From Aquabacterium humicola (GTDB lineage Bacteria; Pseudomonadota; Gammaproteobacteria; Burkholderiales; Burkholderiaceae_C): a stretch of 64,000 nt of DNA. The stretch is from contig NZ_JARGNB010000003.1 in assembly GCF_030167915.1 (NCBI RefSeq), forward strand, positions 537,539-601,538, written 5' to 3'. A program made the translations under genes and the position numbers. The notes below the pieces were generated by a model that was not told where the DNA came from, made no database searches, and saw nothing but the letters and a program-made list of their open reading frames with translations. This document shows, piece by piece, positions 25,953-34,793 of the stretch (positions within the stretch are counted from its first letter, which is position 1; every line of letters begins with the position of its first letter).

Positions 25953-26768
25953 TCACATCTGCTTGAACAGATGCAGGAAGGTCCGGCTCACCGGCAACAC
26001 CTCGCGGCGGCCCTTCAGATGCACGTCCGCCGTCTCGTTCTCGCCGCGGTTGACGTGGCTGATCGAGCGCAGATTGACGACGACCGAGCGGTGCACCTGC
26101 ACGAAGTGCGTCGCATCGAGCTGCCCGAGCAGTTCCTTCAGCGGGGTGCGCAGCAGCGCCTCGGCCGGCTTGCCGTCGTCGCCGCGCCAGGCGACCAGCG
26201 TGTACTTCTCGTCCGAGCGCAGGAAGTCGATGTCGTCGACGGCGATCAGCCGCAGCGTCGAGCCGACGGTGGCGCGGATCCAGCGCAACGGCGCCGCGGT
26301 CGCCGCGGCCGCGCTCGCCGGCGCCGCGCCGCGCTGCAAGGCCGCGGCCAGCTGCTGCAGCAGCGTCTCGCTGGCCAGCGCCGGCTGCGCGTCGGCCAGG
26401 CGCTCGCGCAGGCGCTGCACCGTCGTCGCCAGCCGTGCCGGCTCCACCGGCTTCACGAGGTAGTCGAGCACACCATGCTCGAAGGCCTTCAACGCGTACT
26501 GGTCGAAGGCGGTGACGAAGACCAGGTGCGCGCGCCGGCCGATCAGCCGTGCCGCCTCGACGCCCGACAGCCCGGGCATGTGCACGTCGAGGAAGCAGAT
26601 GTCGGGCCGCTTCTGCTCGAACAGCTCCACCGCCTCGCGGCCGTTGCGCGCCTGCGCGACCACCTCGAGCTCGGGCCAGGACTGCGCGAGCATCAGCTCG
26701 AGCTCGTCGCGCAGCAGCGGCTCGTCGTCGGCGATCAGCGCGGTCGGGTGGCGCGGCGGGGTGCTCAT
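25953..26768 (-). CDS. LytTR-family response regulator
   Basis: Two-component regulator of 271 residues: receiver domain (about 8-125) with 'IADDEP', phospho-acceptor Asp61 in 'CFLDVHMPG' and Lys in 'YLVKPVEP'. A Gln/Ala-rich linker leads to a C-terminal LytTR DNA-binding domain (about 170-271) with 'IDFLRSDEKYTLVAW', 'LLGQLDATHFVQVHRSVVVN' and 'VLPVSRTFL'. Its ATG overlaps the kinase stop by 4 bp (26765-26768), so the two are translationally coupled. Target promoters are unknown; LytTR proteins bind direct repeats. Confidence 0.93.
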   Translation of the reverse strand: MSTPPRHPTALIADDEPLLRDELELMLAQSWPELEVVAQARNGREAVELFEQKRPDICFLDVHMPGLSGVEAARLIGRRAHLVFVTAFDQYALKAFEHGVLDYLVKPVEPARLATTVQRLRERLADAQPALASETLLQQLAAALQRGAAPASAAAATAAPLRWIRATVGSTLRLIAVDDIDFLRSDEKYTLVAWRGDDGKPAEALLRTPLKELLGQLDATHFVQVHRSVVVNLRSISHVNRGENETADVHLKGRREVLPVSRTFLHLFKQM

Positions 26769-27859
26769 GCGACGGGCACCGGCTGCGCCGGGAACTCGAT
26801 CTCGGCCGCGACGCCCTGCGGCACCAGCCCCGTCAGGCTCAGCCGCGCATCGCCGCCGAAGGCCAGCTGCAGGCGTTCGCGCAGGGTGGCGAGGCCCGTG
26901 CCGAGCCCGCCGTCGGCCGCGGGCTGCAGGCCGACCCCGGTGTCGGTCACGCGGACGATGCAGCGGCCGTCGCGCAGCGACACGCTGACCTCGATGCGAC
27001 CGCCCTCCTCGCCCGGGTCGATGCCGTGGCGCACCGCGTTCTCCACCAGCGTCAGCAACGTCATCGGCGGGCAGCGCAGCGTTTCGGCGGCGGCATCGGC
27101 ATGGATCGCGAACTGCAGGCGGTCGGGCATGCGCATGTGCATCAGCTCGAGGTAGGCGCGCACCAGCTGCAGCTCGTGGCCGAGCGTGCTGGCGGTCTCG
27201 TCCAGCCGCGGCACCGCGGCGCGCAGGTAGTTGATCAGCGCGTCCAGCACCGCCGGCGCCTGCGGCGAGCCGGTGCGCACCAGCGCGCGCACGTTGGCCA
27301 GCGTATTGAACAGGAAGTGCGGCTGCACCTGCGCCTGCATCAGCTTCAGCCGCGCGTCGAGCGCCTGGCGCTCGAACTGGCTGCGCTCCAGCGCGAAGGC
27401 CAGCGCCTGCTCGTGGGCCAGCGCCTCGCGTTGCCGCACCATCGCGCCGAGCGCGATCCATGGGCCGAAGAGGATGCCCTGGAAGAAGATGTGCCGGTAG
27501 CCGGTCAGGCGCAGCGGCTCGCGCCAGAACGCCAGCTCGCCGGTCGTCACCCAGTAGGCGATCGCCGCGCCGATCGGCACCGCGACCACCAGGGCGACCA
27601 GCTGCAGCACCCAGCGCGCCAGGCGCTTCGGCAGCGTCGCCGGCCATTGCTCGAACACGCCGAACGCCATCAATGCGAGCAGTCCGGTGATCGCCACCCG
27701 GATGAACCAGATCCACGTCGGCGTCGTCGCCGAGGTGGCGCTGTTCATCAGGCTGAACGGCACCGACAGCAGCAGCACGAAGCGCACGCGCCGCCAGGCG
27801 ACGAGGCGCGACCAGTCGCGCAAGGGCATCAACGGGGCGGGGGTCGCAGTGGCCAGCAT
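26765..27859 (-). CDS. LytS/YehU-type sensor histidine kinase
   Basis: Membrane histidine kinase of 364 residues, partner of the LytTR regulator that overlaps it. About four hydrophobic helices occupy residues 25-140 ('VRFVLLLSVPFSLM', 'FIRVAITGLLALMAFGVF', 'LQLVALVVAVPIGAAIAYWV'). Then comes the His_kinase domain with 'LMQAQVQPHFLFNTLANVRA' and the ATPase motifs 'LVENAVRHGI' and 'VTDTGVGLQPAADGGLGTGL'. No extracytoplasmic sensor domain is evident, so the signal is probably sensed in the membrane. ATG at 27859 is preferred to one 18 codons upstream. Confidence 0.92.
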   Translation of the reverse strand: MLATATPAPLMPLRDWSRLVAWRRVRFVLLLSVPFSLMNSATSATTPTWIWFIRVAITGLLALMAFGVFEQWPATLPKRLARWVLQLVALVVAVPIGAAIAYWVTTGELAFWREPLRLTGYRHIFFQGILFGPWIALGAMVRQREALAHEQALAFALERSQFERQALDARLKLMQAQVQPHFLFNTLANVRALVRTGSPQAPAVLDALINYLRAAVPRLDETASTLGHELQLVRAYLELMHMRMPDRLQFAIHADAAAETLRCPPMTLLTLVENAVRHGIDPGEEGGRIEVSVSLRDGRCIVRVTDTGVGLQPAADGGLGTGLATLRERLQLAFGGDARLSLTGLVPQGVAAEIEFPAQPVPVA

Positions 27860-27985
27860 GCCCGCAGTGTGCCCCCGTCGCCGCCCCCGGCGAACCGGTG
27901 GCGGACCGGTCACGGCGCGACGGGGCCGGGCGACGGCGGGGATGGACGCGGCGCGCCTGTTACGAGCGCGCGGGCATGGGAGACG

Positions 27986-29608
27986 TCAGCGCGACGGCGC
28001 CGACGCTGGCCGCACCACCGCCTGGCCGGCCTGCTTCTCGCGGTACATCGCCTCGTCGCTGCGATGCACCACGGCCTCGGCCGTGTCGTCCGCGCGCGCC
28101 TCGCTGACGCCGATGCTGACCGACATGCGCAGCCCCGGGGCGATCGATTCCCAGTCGAACGCCGCGACGGCCTGCTGGATGCGTTCGCAGACCTGGTGCG
28201 CCTGCTGCGCGCCGGTGCCGTCGAACAGCACGACGAACTCGTCGCCGGCCCAGCGTGCGGGCAGGTCGTTCTCGCGCACCTGCGCGGCCATGATCGCGGC
28301 GATGGTCTTCAGCACGCGGTCGCCGACGCGGTGGGTGTAGCGGTCGTTGACCGACTTGAAGCGGTTGACGTCGACCATCGCCACCGACAGCGGCCGGCCG
28401 GCGGCGATGCACGCCGGCAGGCGGTCGACCAGCGTCTGCTCGAAATGGCGGCGGTTGGCCAGGCCGGTCAGCGCGTCCTCCAGCGACCAGCGCTCGAACT
28501 GCTTCGAGGCGCTCAGCGCCTGCTGCAGGTGGCGTTCGCTCTGGCGCGCGCCGAGCTGCCACGACACCAGCGATTCGCGGCTCGACAGGCCGTCGGCCAG
28601 CGCGCGGCGTTCGCGCAGGCGCAGCGCGCGCTGCTCGCGGTGCGCCTCGACATGTTTGTCCTGCAGCTCGTAGACCTGCGCCAGCAGCAGGTGCGCGCGG
28701 CAGGCGAGCTGTTCGTGTTCGACGGCCAGCGCCATCGCCTTCATCTCGGCCAGCGCCTGCTCGGTGGCCGGCCAGTCGCGCTGCGACCACGCCAGCTCGG
28801 CCGCGCACCAGCGCACGAAGCAGTCGAGCCAGGTCAGCGGGCTGGCGAGCGACTGCGTCGCGGCGTCGATCGTCGCGTGTGCCACCGCGTGCTCTCCGCG
28901 CCAGGCCTGCAGCAGCGCGGTCGAGGCCAGCGAGATCGTGCGCGCCATCGCGCGCAGCCCGGGCAGCATGCCGACGCCGGCGCCGGCGCGTTCGAGCGCC
29001 AGGCATTCGTCGAGCAGCGTGCCCAGCCGCTCCAGCGGCGGCAGCGCGCCGGTCTGGAAACGTTCGTCGATCAAGCGCGAGGCCTCGACGAAGATCTGGT
29101 TCAGTCGCGGCTGGTAGACGCTGACCGGCGGCACGCAGCGGCGCGCGGCCTGCACCGCCATCTCCAGCGACGCGTCGGCGCGCTCGTGATCGCCGCTCCA
29201 GGAATACGCGAGGCCGAGGCAGTTGTGCGCGAGCACGGTCTGCGGCTGCGGCGTGCGCGCGTCGCTGAGGCAGACGGCCAGCAGCGCGGCTTCCACCGCC
29301 TCGTCGTTGCGGCCGAGCAGCATGCAGACGTGCGTCAGCGTGATCAGCGCGCCGACTTCGCCCTGCACGTCGCCGAGCTGCTCGAAGAGCTGGGCCGAGC
29401 GCCGTGCAGCCGCCGCGGCCAGGCGCAGGCGCGAGGCGATGCGTTCGCAGTGCGCCAGGCAGGCCAGCGCGCGGGCTTCGAGCGGCAGGTCGGCCGTCTC
29501 GCGGGCGCGGTCGACCGCGCCTTGCGCGAGCGCGCGCGCATCCTGCACGCGGCCGTCGTCGAGCGCGGCCGACGCGGCGCCCAGCGTCGCATCCGGTGGC
29601 TGCTGCAT
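27986..29608 (-). CDS. TPR-containing diguanylate cyclase (GGDEF)
   Basis: Cytoplasmic c-di-GMP synthase candidate of 540 residues. The N-terminal ~350 residues are helical TPR-like repeats ('ARALACLAHCERIASRLRLA', 'LLGRNDEAVEAALLAVCLSD'), probably a protein-interaction sensor. The GGDEF domain (about 375-530) has 'DALTGLANRRHFEQTL', 'VDVNRFKSVNDRYTHRVGD' and the active-site loop 'RWAGDEFVVLF'. AGDEF is an accepted active variant. No membrane segment is present. ATG at 29608 has AGGA 5-6 nt upstream; 29632 is an alternative. Confidence 0.9.
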   Translation of the reverse strand: MQQPPDATLGAASAALDDGRVQDARALAQGAVDRARETADLPLEARALACLAHCERIASRLRLAAAAARRSAQLFEQLGDVQGEVGALITLTHVCMLLGRNDEAVEAALLAVCLSDARTPQPQTVLAHNCLGLAYSWSGDHERADASLEMAVQAARRCVPPVSVYQPRLNQIFVEASRLIDERFQTGALPPLERLGTLLDECLALERAGAGVGMLPGLRAMARTISLASTALLQAWRGEHAVAHATIDAATQSLASPLTWLDCFVRWCAAELAWSQRDWPATEQALAEMKAMALAVEHEQLACRAHLLLAQVYELQDKHVEAHREQRALRLRERRALADGLSSRESLVSWQLGARQSERHLQQALSASKQFERWSLEDALTGLANRRHFEQTLVDRLPACIAAGRPLSVAMVDVNRFKSVNDRYTHRVGDRVLKTIAAIMAAQVRENDLPARWAGDEFVVLFDGTGAQQAHQVCERIQQAVAAFDWESIAPGLRMSVSIGVSEARADDTAEAVVHRSDEAMYREKQAGQAVVRPASAPSR

Positions 29609-29828
29609 CGAGTCCTCGCGACGCTCTCTCATCCGACTCCGTGGGTGATCGCCGGTCCCTCGTGGGGCCGCAAGTCCGGCCGATGATATCGGCCCGGCCA
29701 CGCCGGCGCCGAGCGAACTGTGCCGCTTTTGCGCCGTTTGACGGCGGATGCCGACGATTGCGCGACCTCGGGGCTTCCCCTAGGCTGCGGCGCTTCAATC
29801 AACGAAGTCGACGAGGGAGTCTTCACCG

Positions 29829-31511
29829 ATGCTGCACCAGTTCACGCGCAAGCACCGCCGCGACCGCGCGAAGTTCGAGCACTGGGATCGCCTGGAAGAC
29901 AGCTGTTTCGAGCGCATTCCGCGCGCACGGCTGAAGGCCGCGCAGGCCGACCTGCAGGGCACGATCGTGATGCCCTGGGACCCGGACTACAACCAGGACC
30001 GGCAGCTCTTCAACCCGGCCTTCCAGGCCTATCCGATCTTCATCATCTACTGCGCGGTCGAGAACGACGTGGCCATCGCGCTGCAACTGGCGCAGGAGTT
30101 CATCCTGCCCTTCACCGTGCGCTCGGGCGGCCATTGCACCGCGGGTTTCTCGGCCGGCTACGGCGTGCTGATCGACGTCAGCGCGCTGAACGACGTGACG
30201 ATCGACAGCACCACGCAGATTGCCACCGTCGGCACCGGCTGCCCGTTCAGCAAGCTCGACGGCGTGCTCGCCGCGGCCGGCCTGCACGTGCCGGGCGGCG
30301 AGTGTTCGGACGTCTGCATCGGCGGCTACCTGCAGGGCGGCGGCTACGGCTTCACGTCGGTCACCTTCGGCATGAACTGCGACAACGTGGTCGACATGCG
30401 CGTGATGCTGGCCGACGGCACCATCGTCACCGCCAGCGACAGCGTCAACAGCGACCTGTGGTGGGCGATGCGCGGCGGCACCGGCGGCAACTTCGGCGTG
30501 CTGCTCTCGGTGCGCTACCAGTTGCGGCCATTGGGCGACTGCTTCGGCTGGGCGCTGATCTGGGCGCTGCAGACCGATGCCGACTTCGCCAACGCGACCG
30601 GCGCGATGATGGCGCTGCAGTCGCAGTACATGCTGGCCAACCTGCCCGCGGCGCTGAACATCCAGGTCTCGCTGTGCTACCAGCCGGGCGTCGAGGGCGG
30701 GCTGTCGACCAGCGGGCCGCAGTACCCGTACCTGATGGTGCGCGGCCTGTACGTCGGCAGCGAGGCCGACGGCCAGGCGGCGATCGCGCCGCTGGTGGCG
30801 CTGCCCGGCTGCATCGTGCAGTGGACCAAGATGGACACGTTCTTCGCGCTGAACCACGACCTGTTGAACGTGCCCTACGGCATGCCCTGCCTGCCGCCGG
30901 ACAGCCCGATGCCCAGCGAGGACAAGGCCTCGCGCTACGTCACGTCGACGGCCGTGCCGCCCGAACAATGGCTGGCGCTGCTGCAGCAGTTCGTGCGCGC
31001 GCCGAACTGGGTGACCTACTTCTATATGGAGTTCTACGGCGGCGCGATCAACGCCTACCCCGCGTACCCCGCCCCCGGCAATGCCTTCGTGCACCGCCAG
31101 GCCGCGTACAACGCGGTGATGGACGTGTTCTGGTACTCGGAAGCGGAGAAGCCCGCGGCCGAGGCCTTCCTGAAGGAATGGATGGCGCTGATGCAGCCGG
31201 CGTGGAACGGCGAGATCTACCAGAACTACCCGCGCCGCGACGAGCCGGACTACGCCGCCGCGTACTGGGGCGACGCGCAGGCCGGGCTCTACGCGGTGAA
31301 GTGCAAGTACGACCCGACGCATGCCTTCACCTTCGCGCAGGAGGTGCCGGCCTTGATGCCGCCCGGCGCTGGCATCGGGCCGGTGATCCTCCTGCCGGAC
31401 TGGCTGCAGGCGGCGCTGGAGCAGCCGATCGTCGCCGATGCGCAGCCGGGGCCGGCGGTCGTCGCGCGGGCCAGCGCGGCGCACGCGGCCGTGGCCGCGG
31501 CGCAGCGCTGA
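29829..31511 (+). CDS. Berberine-bridge-type FAD-linked oxidase (bicovalent flavin)
   Basis: FAD-dependent oxidoreductase of 560 residues in the PCMH/BBE superfamily. The flavin-binding loop 'FTVRSGGHCTAGFSAGYG' supplies His102, and 'HVPGGECSDVCIGGYLQGGG' supplies Cys159, the pair that attach FAD doubly in this family. The C-terminal BBE element is seen as 'YQNYPRRDEPDYAAAYWGD' with the typical final Tyr/Trp strand. Relatives oxidise sugars or alkaloid-like alcohols. There is no export signal. Its 3' end is 10 bp from the convergent dioxygenase gene. Confidence 0.9.
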   Translation: MLHQFTRKHRRDRAKFEHWDRLEDSCFERIPRARLKAAQADLQGTIVMPWDPDYNQDRQLFNPAFQAYPIFIIYCAVENDVAIALQLAQEFILPFTVRSGGHCTAGFSAGYGVLIDVSALNDVTIDSTTQIATVGTGCPFSKLDGVLAAAGLHVPGGECSDVCIGGYLQGGGYGFTSVTFGMNCDNVVDMRVMLADGTIVTASDSVNSDLWWAMRGGTGGNFGVLLSVRYQLRPLGDCFGWALIWALQTDADFANATGAMMALQSQYMLANLPAALNIQVSLCYQPGVEGGLSTSGPQYPYLMVRGLYVGSEADGQAAIAPLVALPGCIVQWTKMDTFFALNHDLLNVPYGMPCLPPDSPMPSEDKASRYVTSTAVPPEQWLALLQQFVRAPNWVTYFYMEFYGGAINAYPAYPAPGNAFVHRQAAYNAVMDVFWYSEAEKPAAEAFLKEWMALMQPAWNGEIYQNYPRRDEPDYAAAYWGDAQAGLYAVKCKYDPTHAFTFAQEVPALMPPGAGIGPVILLPDWLQAALEQPIVADAQPGPAVVARASAAHAAVAAAQR

Positions 31512-31521
31512 ACGCACGGGA

Positions 31522-32190
31522 TCAGGTCTGCACGACGAGGCTGCAGCGCGCCTGCAGCCCCTGGGCGCCCGCCGAGTACGGCAGGGTCAGCGCCGCGCGC
31601 TCGGCGGCGTTCAGCCGGCGCCACAGCCCGTCGCGCTCGTTGCCCGGTTCGCCGGCGACGTAGAGCTGCGTCGTCAGCAGCTCGCGCGTGCCGAGCTTGA
31701 CCTTGACGTGGATGTGCGGCGTGCGGCCGACATAGGCCACCGGCCGGATCGTGCGGAAGCGGAAGCGCCCGTCGCGATCGACCTCGGCGCGGCCGAAGCC
31801 CTGGAAGTCGAGGTCCGCCTTGCCGCCGTCGCCGGGGTGGTGGTAGTGGCCGGCGTGGTCGCACTGCCAGATCTCGACCGTGCCGCCGGCGAGCGCGCGG
31901 CCGTCGACGTCGCTCAGTGTGCCCTCCAGCCACACCGGCAGGCCATGGGCATAACTGCGCTGGCCTTGGCGAAGCAGGTCGTTGTCGGTGTCGTCGGGCA
32001 AGGTGGTGGGATAGAACGGGCCCTCGGTCTGCGACGGCGTGGGCCGCAGCTTGCCCTGCGCGATCGCCGGGCGCCAGACGGCCCGCGCGGCCAGCAGCAG
32101 CGAGCCGGCGACGAGCAGGCGCCGCAGCGGCTGCGGCGTGGACGAATTCGATTCGGTCGATTCGGTCGATGCGGGCGGGCGAAGCTTCAT
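31522..32190 (-). CDS. Exported intradiol ring-cleavage dioxygenase-like protein
   Basis: Non-haem Fe(III) dioxygenase fold of 222 residues (protocatechuate 3,4-dioxygenase beta-like). A Tat-like signal with 'RRLLVAGSLLLAARA' (about 23-45) points to periplasmic location, unlike classical cytoplasmic ring-cleavage enzymes. All four iron ligands are recognisable: Tyr116 ('GHYHH'), Tyr153 ('IRPVAY'), His159 and His161 ('PHIHVKV'). Such exported single-subunit forms are known but mostly uncharacterised. The substrate is unknown. It is convergent with the flavin oxidase gene. Confidence 0.9.
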   Translation of the reverse strand: MKLRPPASTESTESNSSTPQPLRRLLVAGSLLLAARAVWRPAIAQGKLRPTPSQTEGPFYPTTLPDDTDNDLLRQGQRSYAHGLPVWLEGTLSDVDGRALAGGTVEIWQCDHAGHYHHPGDGGKADLDFQGFGRAEVDRDGRFRFRTIRPVAYVGRTPHIHVKVKLGTRELLTTQLYVAGEPGNERDGLWRRLNAAERAALTLPYSAGAQGLQARCSLVVQT

Positions 32191-32298
32191 GGATCGGGGC
32201 GCGAACACGGGCTCGCCGCAGCGTACGCCCGTCCGCGCGCCTTGGATAGCGGCCCGCCTATCATCCCCATCGTCGCCGCAGCATCTCCACCACCGCCC

Positions 32299-32967
32299 AT
32301 GCCGGCCCCCGAACTGCCTGTCCAGCTGTACGGTCTCGAACGCAGCGTCTACACACGCATCGCGCGGCTGGCGCTGGAGGAAAAGGGCGTGCCCTATGCG
32401 CTGCAGGAGGTCGAGATCTTCGGCCCCGCCGGCGTGCCGGCCGAGCACGTCGTGCGCCATCCGTTCGGCCGCATCCCGGTGCTGCGGCACGGCGGCTTCA
32501 TGCTCTACGAAACCGCGTCGATCACGCGTTATGTCGACGAGGCCTTCGACGGCCCGCCGCTGCAGCCGGCGACGCCGGGCGAACGTGCGCGCATGAACCA
32601 GATCGTCGGCCTGCTCGATGCCTACGCCTACCGGCCGCTGGTGTGGGGCGTGTTCGTCGAACGCATCAGCGCCCCGCGCAGCGGGCGCGCGCCCGACGAG
32701 GCGCGCATCGCCGATGCGCTGCCGTCCTGCGAACGGGCGCTGGCCGCGCTGACGGCCTTGACCACGCCGGACCAGCCCTTGCTGCTCGGCCCGTCGCCGA
32801 CGCTGGCCGACCTGCACCTGTTCCCGATGCTGCGCTACTTCGCGCTGACGCCCGACGGCCGGGCGATGCTCGCGCGCTTCACGCGGCTGGACGAGTGGCT
32901 GAAGCGAATGGACTTGCGCCCGAGTGTCGAGGGCACGCGCAGCGTCTACGAACGAACGGAGGCCTGA
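32299..32967 (+). CDS. Glutathione S-transferase family protein
   Basis: Cytosolic GST of 222 residues. An N-terminal thioredoxin-like domain (about 6-85) has 'VQLYGLERSVYTRIARLALE' and the glutathione gamma-glutamyl site 'LYETASITRYVDEAF'. The all-helical C-terminal domain has the fold motif 'GPSPTLADLHLFPML'. The catalytic residue is likely the early Ser/Tyr in 'ERSVYTR'. Substrate is unknown. The next gene starts 4 nt after its stop, giving a GST-dehalogenase-like two-gene operon that suggests detoxification of electrophiles or halogenated acids. Confidence 0.92.
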   Translation: MPAPELPVQLYGLERSVYTRIARLALEEKGVPYALQEVEIFGPAGVPAEHVVRHPFGRIPVLRHGGFMLYETASITRYVDEAFDGPPLQPATPGERARMNQIVGLLDAYAYRPLVWGVFVERISAPRSGRAPDEARIADALPSCERALAALTALTTPDQPLLLGPSPTLADLHLFPMLRYFALTPDGRAMLARFTRLDEWLKRMDLRPSVEGTRSVYERTEA

Positions 32968-32971
32968 CGCC

Positions 32972-33871
32972 ATGGACGACAGCAGCCCGCTCTTTCCCGG
33001 CTGGCCGACCCGGGACCTCGACGTCGACGACGGCGTGCGCCTGCACGTGCGCACCGGCGGCGCGGGCCCGCCGCTGCTGCTGCTGCACGGCCATCCGCAG
33101 ACCCACGCGATCTGGCACCGCGTCGCGCCGGCGCTGGCCGAGCGCTTCACGCTGGTGATGCCCGACCTGCGCGGCTACGGCGATTCGTCGAAGCCGCCCG
33201 GCGGCGAGGACCACGTGAACTACAGCAAGCGCACGATGGCGCGCGACGTGCTGCGCGTGATGCAGCAACTCGGCCACCCGCGCTTTCGCGTGCTGGCGCA
33301 CGACCGCGGCGCCCGCGTCACGCACCGTTTGATGATGGACCACCCGGCGGCGGTCGAGCGTGCGGTGCTGCTGGACATCGCGCCGACGCTGGCGATGTAC
33401 ACGCAGACCACCGAGGCCTTCGCGCGCGCCTACTGGCACTGGTTCTTCCTGATCCAGCGCACGCCGCTGCCGGAACGCCTGCTCGAAGCCGACCCGGTGG
33501 CCTACCTGCGCGGCGTGATGGGCAGCCGCCACGCCGGCATGGCGCCCTTCGATGCGCGCGCGCTCGCCGAATACGAACGCTGCCTGCGCCTGCCCGGCGC
33601 CGCGCACGCGCTGTGCGAGGACTACCGCGCCGCCGCCGGCATCGACCTGCAGCACGACCGCGAGGATCGCGACGCCGGCCGGCTGGTGCAGGCGCCGCTG
33701 CTGGTGCTGTGGGGCGCCAACGGCATCGTGCAGCGCTGCTTCGATCCGCTGGCCGAATGGCAGCGCGTGGCCGCCGACGTGCGCGGCGCCGCGCTGCCGT
33801 GCGGGCACTACATCCCGGAGGAGGCGCCGCAGGCGCTGCTGGAGGCGGCCGCGCCCTTCCTCACGATGTGA
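32972..33871 (+). CDS. Alpha/beta hydrolase of the fluoroacetate (haloacetate) dehalogenase group
   Basis: Hydrolase of 299 residues. Oxyanion motif 'LLHGHPQTHAIWHRV', nucleophile Asp111 in 'LAHDRGARVTHRL' (with Arg112 and Arg115 as carboxylate binders) and catalytic His279 in 'CGHYIPEEAP' are present. The halide-pocket trio of fluoroacetate dehalogenases also appears: His156-Trp157 in 'YWHWFFL' and Tyr218 in 'CEDYRAAAGIDL'. This residue set is what separates dehalogenases from epoxide hydrolases, so dehalogenation of haloacetates is likely though not proven. It is 4 nt after the GST gene. Confidence 0.9.
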   Translation: MDDSSPLFPGWPTRDLDVDDGVRLHVRTGGAGPPLLLLHGHPQTHAIWHRVAPALAERFTLVMPDLRGYGDSSKPPGGEDHVNYSKRTMARDVLRVMQQLGHPRFRVLAHDRGARVTHRLMMDHPAAVERAVLLDIAPTLAMYTQTTEAFARAYWHWFFLIQRTPLPERLLEADPVAYLRGVMGSRHAGMAPFDARALAEYERCLRLPGAAHALCEDYRAAAGIDLQHDREDRDAGRLVQAPLLVLWGANGIVQRCFDPLAEWQRVAADVRGAALPCGHYIPEEAPQALLEAAAPFLTM

Positions 33872-33959
33872 GCGCGGTCTTGTGCGACGGCTGCGGCCAT
33901 GCCTGGCACGCCGCATCCAGCCACCCCAGCAGGCCGGACGGAGGTCCTGCGCAACCGCA

Positions 33960-34460
33960 CTACGACGCGAGATCAAGAACTTCTTGTCGCGAAAGCTGCC
34001 GGGTTCCGTGATCCTTTGTCTTTACGAAGAATCGGAAGTCATTCGGAAGCAAGGTCGCGTCTCGTCTCGAGGCTTCCTTGTCACCGATGTTGTGATAAGC
34101 GATGGCTCTATAGAAATGGGCCGTACTGAGGTAGTAGCCATCGCCCAACTCGACTACTCTAGAAAGATCCATGACGGCAAGCGCATCATGGCCGAGCTCC
34201 ATGTTCAATGCAGCTCGCCGGAGATATGCCGTCGGTGAGTCAGGGCGCAGATCAATCAGCACTTGGAGGTCACTCATCGCATCGCCCAAACGGCCTAGCC
34301 GCTGATTTGCTCGGGCGCGCTCGCTATGCGCTTCAAAGTGGCCATCGTCCAGCTCGATGATGTCGTTGCAAATCTGCAGAACGGCCGAGAAATCGGACTT
34401 CTCGAAGAGCGTCTCAATCAACGCTAACCGCTGCTCTATCGAGGCATCGGGAGTGTTCAT
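33960..34460 (-). CDS. TPR-repeat protein, AT-richer than its surroundings
   Basis: Soluble protein of 166 residues made of about three tetratricopeptide-like helical pairs: 'EAHSERARANQRLGRLGDAM', 'PTAYLRRAALNMELGHDALA' and 'STAHFYRAIAYHNIGDKEAS'. No signal or catalytic motif is seen. Its codon use is clearly less GC-rich than that of neighbouring genes, suggesting recent acquisition. It lies between the dehalogenase-like gene and a broken pseudopilin relic. It could be a scaffold or immunity-type protein; nothing decides this. Confidence 0.75.
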   Translation of the reverse strand: MNTPDASIEQRLALIETLFEKSDFSAVLQICNDIIELDDGHFEAHSERARANQRLGRLGDAMSDLQVLIDLRPDSPTAYLRRAALNMELGHDALAVMDLSRVVELGDGYYLSTAHFYRAIAYHNIGDKEASRRDATLLPNDFRFFVKTKDHGTRQLSRQEVLDLAS

Positions 34461-34576
34461 GTTGCTCTCCAGTTTTCCCTATTGGCTCGGCGCCAGGCCG
34501 CGGCGAGCTCGCCATCTTCGTACGCCGCGGCATCGCGATCGTCCGGCATCGCCCTGTCCGACGAGGTAGCGCACCG

Positions 34577-34768
34577 GGATTCACCTACCTGGGTGTGCTG
34601 CTGGCCGTCGCCTTGGTTTGCCTCGGATTGACGGCCGCTTCGACCGTCTGGGTGACGGTCGGGCATCGGCAACGGCTCGCACGGCTCGGTTGGATTGGGG
34701 GTAAGTTCGAACGCGCCATCGCGAGCTATTACGAATCGTCACCCAGTGGGACCAAGAACTATCCGCGA
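34577..34768 (+). pseudogene. Relic of a type II secretion/pilin-like (prepilin) gene
   Basis: An open stretch encodes a prepilin-like N-terminus: 'GFTYLGVLLAVALVCLGLTA' followed by 'RQRLARLGWIGGKFERAIAS' and 'YYESSPSGTKNYPR'. This order (type III signal-like Gly-Phe start, hydrophobic helix, then a tract like the 'AIxxYYExxPxxxKxYPR' of Burkholderiales pseudopilins) is characteristic. The normal continuation is missing; sequence after 34768 runs into the 3' end of the SRPBCC gene. No ATG or RBS leads into it. I treat it as a decayed fragment. Confidence 0.5.
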
Positions 34769-34793
34769 TGGGGTTCAGCAGACGGCCTGTCCG

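Noticed and set aside
27986..28400. Degenerate GGDEF site (AGDEF) as evidence for an inactive cyclase
   Set aside because: AGDEF variants are known to be active, and the rest of the catalytic loop is intact.
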